NCBI RefSeq assembly: GCF_000203815.1 | Contig: NW_004457735.1 | Location: forward strand, 2,542,001 to 2,606,000 | Reading direction: 5' to 3' | DNA from: Cavenderia fasciculata | Taxonomy: Eukaryota > Evosea > Eumycetozoa > Acytosteliales > Cavenderiaceae | DNA: 64,000 nucleotides | Part shown: in pieces, positions 19,926-30,280 of the stretch | Layout of the letters: every line of letters begins with the position of its first letter | Position numbering within the stretch: position 1 is the first letter of the stretch | Position numbers and translations under genes: made by a program | Notes under the pieces: generated by a model | Databases searched by the model: none | The model's input: only the letters and a program-made list of their open reading frames with translations | What the model was told of the DNA's origin: nothing

Positions 19926-21040
19926 TTATTCAAGTTTCTTTGATACTTGTTTTTCTAAACTTGAAATCAAATTTTGTTTCATTATAGAGTATATTTTATC
20001 GCAACCATCAATACATAAATCAATTCCCTAAAATTGAAAATAGAATATAGAAATATTAATAAAATGTGATATGGAATGCTTATAATATTGCTTGTTTTGT
20101 TTTGTTTTGTTGACACATACATCAATAGTATTATTATAAGATAATTCACCAGTTTGAATGATTTGAGTGATTTCATTTAAAGATGGCATCTTTGCAACGA
20201 CTACACAACCCAATGAATCTTTACTCTCTTCTTCTTGAAGTGTTGGATCTAATAAAATACTTGATTGAACTTTTGGTGCAGCACCGCTGCTACCATTTCC
20301 ACTGCCACTACCATTACTACCATTACTAATTGATTGATTTCTAATACAAATAGATGAACAAGCAGATACCATATCATACATTTCAACACCGGCATCAGCC
20401 AATGCCATAGAAGCAGCAGTGATAGCAGCAACCAACACACCACCATCATCATTTAAAACCATAACATAGACATCGATGACAGTCTTTGGGTATTTTTCCA
20501 ATCGGATAGCACCGATAATCGATTGTCTGAGATTGATTGATAGATCCTTTTCCTTGGCACTCTCCATATAATCGATACGTTCACCTGGTCTTGCAAAACT
20601 AGCAAACTTTAACTCGCAACTAAACTTTGCCGATTCAAACAACTCTGTCTTTGGTGATGCTCTAGGTCCATGTACCGAACATATCACCTTTGTATTTTCA
20701 ATCTCTATATATGCTGATCCACTAGCTTGTGATACTACTCCTGTTTTCATAACTAATAACGAAATCAAATTATTATTATTAGTTTGATTGTTAACATGTT
20801 TATCAATGATAATGATTATCATCAACGATCAACAACAACAAAGAACATACATATTTGTCTAAATTGTTCTTCTGATCTATTTGTTCTCTTTTTAATTGGT
20901 TCTGATGTTGTAGTAACTGGTACTGATATCGTTTGTTGTTGTTCATTCTGTTTTTGTTGTTCTTGTTGTTGTTTATATATCTTGTAATCTAATGGTATAG
21001 ATGTAGCAATGGGATTGGTAACTCTGAAATCAATCTTCAT
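19926..21040 (-). CDS. exosc6: Exosome ring subunit MTR3 (RNase PH fold)
   Basis: Three exons, 21040-20851, 20752-20121 and 20027-19926, 307 residues. It is one of the six RNase PH-like proteins that form the ring of the RNA exosome, which processes and degrades RNA in nucleus and cytoplasm. After a Gln/Thr-rich lead come GSAYIEIENTKVICSVHGPR, the beta-strand core of the fold, and AAITAASMALADAGVEMYDM, which is particularly close to animal EXOSC6 and argues for MTR3 over RRP41 or RRP46. A Gly/Ser/Asn insertion (about residues 225-245) sits between strands. Eukaryotic ring subunits are thought to be catalytically dead; no phosphorolytic residues were checked here. The third exon, IDLCIDGCDKIYSIMKQNLI, supplies the C-terminal helix. 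Confidence 0.88.
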
Positions 21041-24000
21041 CTTTCTTGTTTGTGTTTATATTATAAATAAATAATAATAATTGTAAAATTAATGAAAAAA
21101 TGGTAAGAAACGACAGAGTTTCAAGTACAACACCCATCGCAAAATGATCATTTATATTTATTTATTTTCTTCAATTTTTTATAGTCATATATGGTTTAAG
21201 TTATAACAATCACAAGTATTGTAAATTTGTATTATAACATGTATACTTTCCATATTTATGGGCAAAGAAACAAAAATGATGACAAGAGATAGTATTACAA
21301 AAGTAAAATATAGGTACACTTGGATGTATGACCGATCGTATTAATGTTAGTTGGTATATTGCACTTGCTACTACAAACACCATAGAAAAATTCAACAATC
21401 AGCTTACAACATAAGAAGAGCTTACTTGGTCATAGTCATAAACAGATTTCATCGCTGCATAATACTATCATCTGCTTTGCTGGGTCCTCACAACTACCGA
21501 CCTATGGATCCCGATACCTGACTCGAAGGAATACCTCAAACTTTTGATCAGATACAAACTTTCAAATGTTGTCTGATCAATTGAGCTATTCCATCGATTC
21601 GTTGGTTGGTTTGTCCACTACTACTACTACTAACTAGTATATTTATCTTGTATACAACGTTTGTATCACATCCACATCACATTTCCATTTCCTTGGATCT
21701 GTCTCTAACACTCACTTTTCCAGTGGTGTGATCTGGTCGATCGATCAGTACTTTATCAACCCACCATCACCACCACCATTGCATTCAACATGGTAAATTT
21801 AAATTAATAGAATACACGTACCATAAAAGTGAGTACTCTTTTGTGAGAGTTCAATATTGTTTAAACAAAAAGAGAGTTAAAAGGTAAATATGTTTATCAC
21901 TATATTTATTTATATATATAATTCGACCGAGTATTCAACCATGAACCATCTTTATAAAGATGATGATGTACGGATTATCTTTTTTCCGCTACCCATTTTT
22001 CTGTTTTAGCGTCGTTTGGGATCAGAAATCTTGATCCATTGTTGGTCTATTTTTATTTATTTTATTGTTAGTGGCGATAGAGTTATCGATTGAGCTCAAA
22101 AAGTTGTTCACAATCATCATCATCATCATATAAAAGATAAATAAAGAGAGAGAGAGAGAGAGATAGATAGAGAAAAGAGAGGAAAAGACAGACAAATTGT
22201 AAATATTTTAATATCAACTTATCATCATCCATCATCATCATCATCAATCGTGTTCAAACCACCCACACTCCTTGAGGGATGATCGTATCAGCAACTGATA
22301 TGATATGATATGATACGATACTACTTTTCAACGTATCTACCACCCACCCACCCACGCACCCTACCACCACTACTATAGTACTACACTACTACAAAACCCA
22401 ATTACAGCAGCAAGCAAAAGGAATAGGAAGATTTTAAACTCTTGAATCTATCTAAAACAATGTGAATTGAATCCACTATTATACTACTATGCTACCCACC
22501 ACATTATGAATTACCCAAAACACAACACACTGTTTTGTTTGGTTTGTTGTTGTTGTATTGAAATTTCATCTCTTCCTTTGACCCTATCCTACCTCATTCC
22601 ATCCCTATTGTCGAGTGAGAAAGGAGAGAAAGGAGAGAGAGATAAGAGTGCTATTAATAAATAAGAGAGGAGTATGTAGCAGTAAGTAGCAGGAGTAGGA
22701 GAAGTAGTTAGTAATACAACAAACCAAACCAAACCAAACCAAAACAAAGAGAGAGGTGAGAGATAGATCGAGAGAGCATGAAATAAATTATTTTATTATT
22801 ATTATTATTTATATTGTTGTTGTAACTACTTTACTTTGTTAGAGACGTCAACCATATAACACAACCAACCAGCCAACCAGCCAACCATTTTATAAAGAAT
22901 AATCATTCTCAGTTTTTGTTATAACCTCAACCTCAACCTCACCATTCCATACATTTATTTATTATTATTCTTTCTACTTTAGATAGCTTGATCTATCCAG
23001 TTGTGTTTGTTTGGTTGGACCCTATTGGTTCCGTCATCATCATCATCATCATCATCTGACAGACAATCTATATTTCTAAAATATCCTCAGAGGTAATTAT
23101 ATATCATAGTATTAGTTAGTAGTTTTCAAGCAATCTCTGCGTCTATGCATAGACAAAGGACAAGGAAGGGTGTGACAATAACCATAAAAGGAAATATTGA
23201 CCAATCCTTCTGTTGGGTGTGGGGGGTGATCCACATGTCCTTTTCCATACATAGATATACACACACGCAACCCAACCAATCAAATCTGTTAAATTTGCGG
23301 CACATCTATCGCCAAAGGTTCAGATCTTTCAGGTGATCGTTTTTTATGTTTTCATTTTCAGGGGACAATTTCACCCCCAATTGCCTGTGTTGACAGCTGG
23401 GATCGAGTGATGGTGACCAATCCTCTCAACGAAACAACACCTCACAATGAATTTTCTTGTTTAAAAAAGAAAAGGAAAATAGCGCACTTTCTTCACCTTT
23501 TGCTGTCTCGAGCAACAATGGCTTTTGATTTACTTTTATTAATTTAGTGCAACTCGAGACACTAATTTATAGATAGATAGATAAAGAGAGAGACTAATTG
23601 TAGTAGTCAATTTTAAAAAACAAAAAAAAAAGAATCAAAAGAACAAGACAGAAGAAGACAAAAGCGTCAATCAACAACGACATATATACGATTTAAGAGT
23701 AGTTTGATAAAAAGGTACATCAACATATTTTTACTACTCTCACTCTCAGTGTGTTTGGTCTCTTTCACTATAATATACTACACAAACATAAAATTAAAAC
23801 CTATCTACCCCCCCCCTCCCCTAATCACTTGAGATATTCACCCCCCACATCTTCCTCCTCCTTCTCCTCGCTGAGCAATCCATCCCAATATTTTTAAATT
23901 ATTATCATCAAACAACACAAAATACATCATCTATTCCGACAGCTTGCGCGCTTGCTAGAGTGTACCCAATAATAATATAATAATAATAATAATAATAATA

Positions 24001-24359
24001 TTACTATTAGGTTTTAGTTGAGTTGGTTGGTTGTTAATATTTAAAAGACCTTTATCTTTCTTCTTCCCTCTTTTTGTCTTTTCATCATCATCATCATCAC
24101 CAATTTTTTAATCCATTATTAATAATTTAAAATAACTCTATAATAGTCTTCCTTAAGTAAACCAATACCAATACCAATAACAAATCAAGTCTTTGGTTCA
24201 ATAAAACATAATAACATATAATAATAACAATAACAATAATAATAATCAAGTCTCCTTTTTGAAACAACCCAACTTGTTGTATCTATCATCTTGATCAAGA
24301 TCTATCAATCAAACATACTACAACAAATAATAGTAATAATAATAATATCATAATGTACA
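21041..24359. other. 3.3 kb gene-free upstream region
   Basis: The longest non-coding stretch in the window, between the minus-strand MTR3 start and the plus-strand Q/N-rich gene. It is full of simple sequence: (GA)n at 22146-22165, TGATA repeats near 22297-22320, CCCA repeats at 22342-22356, AAACC repeats near 22720-22745, CAT/CAACCT runs near 22925-22945, a C run at 23811-23820 and (AAT)n near 23976-24001. One strong hairpin lies at 21528-21592. Small frames at 22467-22664 and 23145-23336 look like chance. It is probably the regulatory region and long 5' leader of the gene at 24360. Confidence 0.55.
21528..21592 (-). ncRNA. Strong hairpin with tRNA-like boxes, possible ncRNA
   Basis: About 20 base pairs can form: GGAATAcCTCAA (21528-21539) with TTGAGcTATTCC (21581-21592), and TTGATCAGA (21544-21552) with TCTGATCAA (21572-21580), around a loop of about 19 bases. 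On the minus strand it reads TAGCTCAATTGATCAGA, close to a polymerase III A box, and shortly after the hairpin TTCGAGTC, close to a B box. A normal cloverleaf does not form: the acceptor ends do not pair and the D-stem is wrong. It could be a degenerate tRNA, a tRNA-derived element or a hairpin RNA. Confidence 0.35.
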
Positions 24360-26452
24360 ATGGAACCGACTACAGCTTATCAACCTCCTCCTCCTTCTTC
24401 AATACCCTCCTATCAAATGACAACACCACCTGCTGTTCTACAGCCTGGTGCGGTGGATGTCCTGGCTAAGAATATAAACCAATTTTGGAATGGACAACAA
24501 CAACAAGTCCAAAATGTTGTGGCTCAACCACAACAACAACAACAACAACAACCAGTGACTAATAATACACAAAATAACAATAATAACAATAATAATTATA
24601 TTCAAATGAATAGCCAACAATTACAACAAAAAATACAACAGGCAATTCGACAACAACAATTACAAAACCAACAACAAAACCAACAGCAACAACAATTGCA
24701 ACAACAACAATTACAACAGCAACAACAGCTACAACAACAAAACCAACAATTACATCAACAAATCCAACAACAACAACAACAACTTCAACAACAACAACAA
24801 ATCCAACAAATACAACCAATGCAACAAATTCAAATCCAACAATTACAACAACAAATTCAACAACAACAACAAATCCAACAAACTTTGAATAATAATAATA
24901 ACAATAATAATAATAATAATAATGGACTTATTTCACATATTGCTAGTTTACCTCAACAAGTGTTCCAGCAACCAAAAACTAATAACACTAACAATAATAA
25001 TATTATAATGAATAATAATAATAATAATAATAATTTTCAACAACCAAATAATAATAATAATAATAACACATCAATGGTACAAATGCCAAAGAACAATACA
25101 CCACAACAACAACCAGGCAGTTCTCCACAAATTATTCAATTGGATCCACCCAATGTGATTAATCTAGATGGGACACCCACACCATCACCAGCAACCAATC
25201 ATGGATTTTCCCAAACACCATCATCGGGTGCGCCAACACCTCCCATCAACACGGTACCCAACAACAACAACAACAACAACAACTCTTACTCTCCACCACA
25301 AAAACAACTTCAACAAGTATTGCAACAACAAGGAGGCAATCCATTGTCACCAGTTTCACCAAACCACGCAGGCTTAAACCATTCACCTTCAACATCGTAT
25401 CTCGGTGGCAGTGCAAGCTCCCCGTCATCTAGTATTGACAGTAGTACTATTAATACTACTGCTACTCCTACTGCTACTACTATTACTAGTACTACGAACG
25501 GAACCACCACTTTGTCCTCGCCTCCTACTCCACCACCACATATTGTCAACTATGTAAATGGATTATCCGAGCAAGCGAGGACGGCATTGGGCGGTCTATT
25601 TGAAAAAACAAAAAAGGATTCTATCACTTTTGGATTTAGTTCCATTTGTAGAAGAGGCTTTTACGCCAATGTCAATCAACTCAATGGATCTCTTACCAAA
25701 TACAACAAGGACAAAAACTGTTTTGAATGGATCAGGGTGTACGTCATTGAAGGAAACAATCAGTTTATTCAATTTGGACGTGCCTTGAGCATATTCAATA
25801 CGGAAACCATGTCAAAGTTTGGTCAAAATCTCGTCCCCTGCAACTCTTTTGAAACACTCATTGACAATTTTGTCTTGCTGTTTAACTGTCTCAAACTTCT
25901 TTCACAAGATGAATATTCATCATGTATGGATAAATCTATAGCAAATTCTATAAGTTCTTATTCTTTAATGGTTCAACAACAAATTAATAATAATAATACA
26001 AATAATACACAACAACAACAAACATCAATATCGCCGTTAAATAATAATAATAATACCAATAATACCAATAGTAATACTAACACCAATCAAAACAATAATA
26101 ATAATAATATTATTAATAATAATGCACATTTACAACAATTACAATTACAACAACAACAACAGCAACTACAACAACAGCTACAACAACAACAGCAACAGCT
26201 ACAACAACAACAACAACAATTTAGTAATACAAATAACAATTTTATTAAAAACAATGTAAATACTGACCAACAACAACAACAAATTAACAATACCAATAAT
26301 AATAATAATATAATGACAAATAATAGTAATGTAGTTAACAATGGTAATAATAATAATATAATTAATAATAATAATAATAATCCTTATATAGTAAATAATA
26401 ATAACAATTCAAATGTAAATAATGTAAATAATTTGAATAATGTTGCTGCATT

Positions 26453-26493
<41 letters not shown>

Positions 26494-26687
26494 CGAAACC
26501 ACTTCAACTTTATGCAAACAATAATAACCTTGCGAATCAACAACAACAACAACAACAGCAGCAACAACAACAAAATATATTTTTAAATAACCCGAATATG
26601 ATAGGCACAACCACCAACAACAATAATAATAATAATAATAATGCCAACATGAATACTTTTACCCAGCCAACATTTTATGTTCAATAA
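24360..26687 (+). CDS. Gln/Asn-rich protein with one conserved core
   Basis: Single exon, 775 residues. Most of the protein is prion-like low-complexity Gln, Asn, Thr and Pro sequence (runs of Q at about residues 60-180, 600-625 and 700-715; runs of N throughout). A normal-composition core of about 130 residues (roughly 395-530) contains YVNGLSEQARTALGGLFEKT, then SICRRGFYANVNQLNG, KNCFEWIRVYVIEGNNQFIQ and a helical end NFVLLFNCLKLLSQDEYSS. I do not recognise this core. Such Q/N-rich proteins in dictyostelids are often transcription or RNA regulators. The unusually long upstream region (3.3 kb) would fit a developmentally controlled gene. The ATG at 24360 is preceded by an A/T-rich leader with no competing start in frame. 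Confidence 0.8.
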
Positions 26688-26834
26688 ATTTTGTGTTTAT
26701 CAAAACAAACCATTTTATCTTGTTTTTAAAGATAAATGCCAAAGGCTAGAAAATACTTGAAACATCATATCTTTGTTTATTTATTTTCCAAGGATCCCTC
26801 ATATTTGAATACTACTTACACCGAAATGAATCCA

Positions 26835-26927
26835 GCCTGCTTTGGTAGTGCAACCCACTTCTTTTTGATGATGAGCCAATAGACGAGGACTCACCTATAT
26901 CATGCACCTTGAGAAATGTATCTATGG
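26835..26927. repeat. 93-bp direct repeat, copy A
   Basis: Begins GCCTGCTTTGGTAGTGCAAC. It matches 27161-27253 over 93 bases with about seven differences and no gaps. On the minus strand both copies are open in the same frame (K-V-H-[DN]-I-G-E and S-S-S-K-R-S-G-L-H-Y-Q-S-R). Confidence 0.9.
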
Positions 26928-27160
26928 TACATCATTCATCTTTTGTTGAGATTTCTCTCAAGTACTAGACTTGAAGCTAGTAGTTTCAATGCATTGTAGT
27001 TTATAGTTTTATATCTTTTTCAATTAAGTTTATAATGAATGTTGTCATCGTTTGGCATCCAAGTCTCCTTTTCCTAAGAATCGAAATGAATTTCTTTTTG
27101 TGACAGTTCTAGGGTGCAATTGGCGCCTATACCTCTCTTGGTCAAGGTCTAGGAGAAGCT

Positions 27161-27253
27161 GCCTGCTTTGGTAGTGCAACCCACTTCTTTTTGATGATGA
27201 GTCCAAAGACGAGGGCTCACCTATGTTATGCACCTTGAGAAACGTATCTATGG
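27161..27253. repeat. 93-bp direct repeat, copy B
   Basis: Partner of copy A at 26835-26927, 326 bases apart start to start. The sequences flanking the two copies differ, so the unit edges are sharp. Confidence 0.9.
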
Positions 27254-27609
27254 GAACAGAAAAGACGAGAAAAACGAAATAAACGAATCAGGTGACATAC
27301 TTTGGTCGACTTTTAACTTTTTATCTTTGACTAATGAAATATCAATTCAATAATATAGAGAGAGAAGAGTTGTCATATTATTATTATTAGAACATTGGTT
27401 TGATGCAAGATAGCTAGCTAAAGATACAAGATCAATTGTGTTAGAAAAATGATATTGCACCGTGGTGTGTTTGGGTGGTTAAATATTATTTCTTACTACT
27501 ACAAAAGGGGTACTGCTACTACTCTATTATCGATTTGTTATTATCTATTTGTTCTTAATTCTCATGAACAAATGATTTAAACTTACAATGCTCAGACACT
27601 ATGGAGGAG

Positions 27610-27625
27610 GGCAAATCGATTTGCC
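27610..27625. repeat. Perfect 16-base palindrome
   Basis: GGCAAATCGATTTGCC. It lies close to a second inverted repeat, GACTGACC (about 27638) with GGTCAGTC (about 27663). Together they may fold as tandem hairpins or mark a dimeric protein site. Confidence 0.6.
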
Positions 27626-28006
27626 TCAGCTGATCGACTGACCGACTTGATTAAAATTCTTCAGGTCAGTCGGTCTGACAACTGGGTATGGGGATCATCT
27701 TCGATGAGTGACATTTATTACTTTTATAAAGGTTAAATAAATAAATATTTTGTTTTGGAGATTCTTACTCTTACATCTTTCAAATCCGTTTGATCCATTC
27801 CAATCAAAGTATTCCACACCCTTTATAAATCTCATCAGAAGTTCCTATCCTAAAACTTTCGGTCGTTTGAAAAAAACAAAAAAAATAAAACATCCTTCGT
27901 TTTTGTGCATTTGTGAGAGAGATAGAGAGAAAGGACTTGTAATTTTATTATTATTCGTTTATTCGTTTTTTTTACATATTTATATATATATCAATCACAT
28001 CTAGAA

Positions 28007-30111
28007 ATGGCAAAGAATACAGACGATAAAAAGAGAAAGGCACAAGAAGTAGAGGCTGAGGATGATCAAGACTACTATGAAGATGAAGAGGAATACAACG
28101 AAGAGGAAGGACAAGAAGGAGAGGAAGAAGAGTACAATGAAGAAGATGCTGATGAAATGAAAGTAACTGGTGAAGATGAACAAGAAGAAGGAGAGGAAGG
28201 AGATGAAGGAGAAGAAGGAGAAGAAAAGAAAAAGAAGAAAACCAACCTACCAAAAAGACAAAGGCAGAGAAACGTGAAGAAAAGATGACCAAAAAGTCCA
28301 AGTTTGACAACAATGCTCAAATGGTCTACGATGCCAAGGTTCTTTGGGAAAAGTTAAAGTTGGTCAGTCTAAGCAAATCTGAAAGACAACCACTTGTTGA
28401 TAGATTATTCAAAATGGTCGAAGGTAAAATGACCCAAGTATGTATACAACAAAAGTCATAATCCTCCTTTTTTGACGCACTATCGACTTATACCTCTGTT
28501 TTCTTTTTCTTTTTTTTTTTTAGATTGTAAAGAAACATGATGCATCACGTATTATTCAAACATTATTAAAATATGGAAACGAAAAACAAAGAGATACAAT
28601 TTACAATGAATTAAAGAGCGACGTTGTTGCCATGGCTCCACATGTCTATGGTAGATTTTTGGTTGTTAAATTGTTAAAGTATTGTAGCAAGGAACAAAGA
28701 AACGAAATTCTCAAAGCATTCTATGGCAGCATTGTAAAGTTGACCCGTAATCGTGAAGCTGGTCACGTCATTGAATACATGTATGCAGAGATTGCCAATG
28801 CCGTCCAACGTGGCGCCATTCTCGAGGAATTCTATTCCGAGGAATACCGTCTCTTCAAGAGCGACAAGGCCCGTACCCTCAACGACATTATTACCGCCAG
28901 TCCACACAAAAAGGAGGCTATCATCACCGAACTCGGCAAGAAGCTCACCAAGGCCCTCAGCAACAAGGGAGAGTTATTGGTCACCTACACCTTTATCCAA
29001 AAACTCGTCATCCAATACTTTGAACACGCCACCCCAGAGAACTGTTCCGATATGGCCGAGACATTGAGTGAGATCACCCTCCCAATGGTCCACACCAAGG
29101 ACGGTGCCGTCATCACCTACTACACCATCTCGTACGGCAGTGCCAAGACGAGAAAGAGTATTATCAAGGGCATGAAGGACTACTTTTGCAAGGTTGCCCT
29201 CGAACAACACGGACATTTGGCTCTTCTCAGATTGTTGGATGTTACCGATGATACCATGTTGCTCAACAAATCGGTCCTTGCCGAATTGATCACTCAACTC
29301 CCAGACCTCGCCGTCTCTCAGTATGGTCATCTCTGGATTCTCCATCTTTTAGTTCCATACAGTTCTCAAGTCTTTTCTGAACATACCATCAATAGACTTA
29401 AACCAGTTATTAAATCTACTCAAGATATTGAACATAAAGTTTCGTATGTAGAGAGAAAAAAAGTAGAGAGAAAATAGTTAAACAGTTTTATTAATCTCTT
29501 TTTAATTTAATTTTTTTAGTAAAAAGGATCATGATACAAGAAGAAAGGAATTGATGGAATTTATGGCACCAAAATTAATTGATTTATGTTCAAATCATTT
29601 GCAACAACTTTGTTGCTCACCATTTGGTGTTAAAGTGTTAACCTACACCTTGAAGGAATGTCAAGGAAACAAAATTATTTTAATGAATAGATTGATCGAC
29701 CTTTTGACCACCTCTATCGATGAAGAGGAAAGTATAGTTGGAGGTAACAATACTTCAAACATTCAATTATTATTAAAAAATGATTATATTAAAACTACTG
29801 GTAAATGTCAAAAGAAAAAATCAAAATAACAAAAAGGATAATATTCTAATTTATTTTATTTAGATTTACCAAAATCAATGTTTGAAAAATTAAAGGATCG
29901 TTTGGTAGATTTAAGTTTACAAGATGAAAATATGGCATTCATTGTCAGAGATTTGATTAAATACGCATTGAGCGAGAATGCTTTACAAAAGGAAGCCATT
30001 AAAATTATTGACAAGAACCAAAAGAAATTAAATCAAGGAAATGTTGGTTGTAAATCGATGGTCAAAGTTTTATTAAATCAAAATACTACCAAGGATACCA
30101 AAAAGAAATAA
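28007..30111 (+). CDS. pum3: Pumilio homologue 3 / PUF6, with a frame break in exon 1
   Basis: Exons 28007-28437, 28524-29443, 29520-29800 and 29864-30111; about 626 residues if read through. PUM3/PUF6 is a nucleolar RNA-binding protein of large-subunit ribosome assembly with PUF-like helical repeats and a CPL domain. Evidence: an acidic/basic N-terminus typical of nucleolar proteins; repeat units such as KKHDASRIIQTLLKYGNE, PHVYGRFLVVKLLKYC and NREAGHVIEYMYAEI; and a C-terminal CPL-type part (CCSPFGVKVLTYTLKECQGN). Oddity: the frame from the ATG stops at 28286-28288, while the frame that continues into exon 2 is offset by one base. The switch lies in a purine-rich, A-run region around 28215-28245. 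All later exons join in phase. The likely causes are a missing base in a homopolymer (read error) or a recent mutation. Codons are strongly C-ending in exon 2, which suggests high expression. Confidence 0.88.
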
Positions 30112-30280
30112 ATCAAATTAGCAGCAAACAATTGGACAAAAACATTTTTTAAAGAAATATAAATTTATTTAATTAATTACATTTTTGATTTTTTTTTAGA
30201 GAGAATAGATAGTAGACTACTCGACTACTATACTAATAATAAATATATTATATTTTATGATTATTATTATGATTATTCTG

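Larger units (their letters stand above)
26688..28006. other. Gene-poor interval with a direct repeat and hairpins
   Basis: 1.3 kb between the Q/N-rich gene and PUM3. It contains a 93-bp direct repeat (26835-26927 and 27161-27253), a 16-base perfect palindrome at 27610-27625, and an 8-base inverted repeat, GACTGACC/GGTCAGTC, shortly after it. A purine-rich and T-rich leader precedes the PUM3 start. The 62-codon frame at 27045-27233 overlaps repeat copy B and is not convincing as a gene. Confidence 0.5.

Noticed and set aside
22467-23336. Small plus-strand frames at 22467-22664 and 23145-23336
   Set aside because: Short, low-complexity or basic sequence without family features, in a repeat-rich upstream region.
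24438-26610. Several Val-, Leu- or Cys-rich frames antisense to the Q/N-rich gene
   Set aside because: CAA and AAT repeats read on the other strand always give such frames.
27045-27233. 62-codon minus-strand frame overlapping repeat copy B
   Set aside because: It has no ATG in a good context (it opens from GTG), no homology that I recognise and no splice partner. The repeat itself is reported instead.
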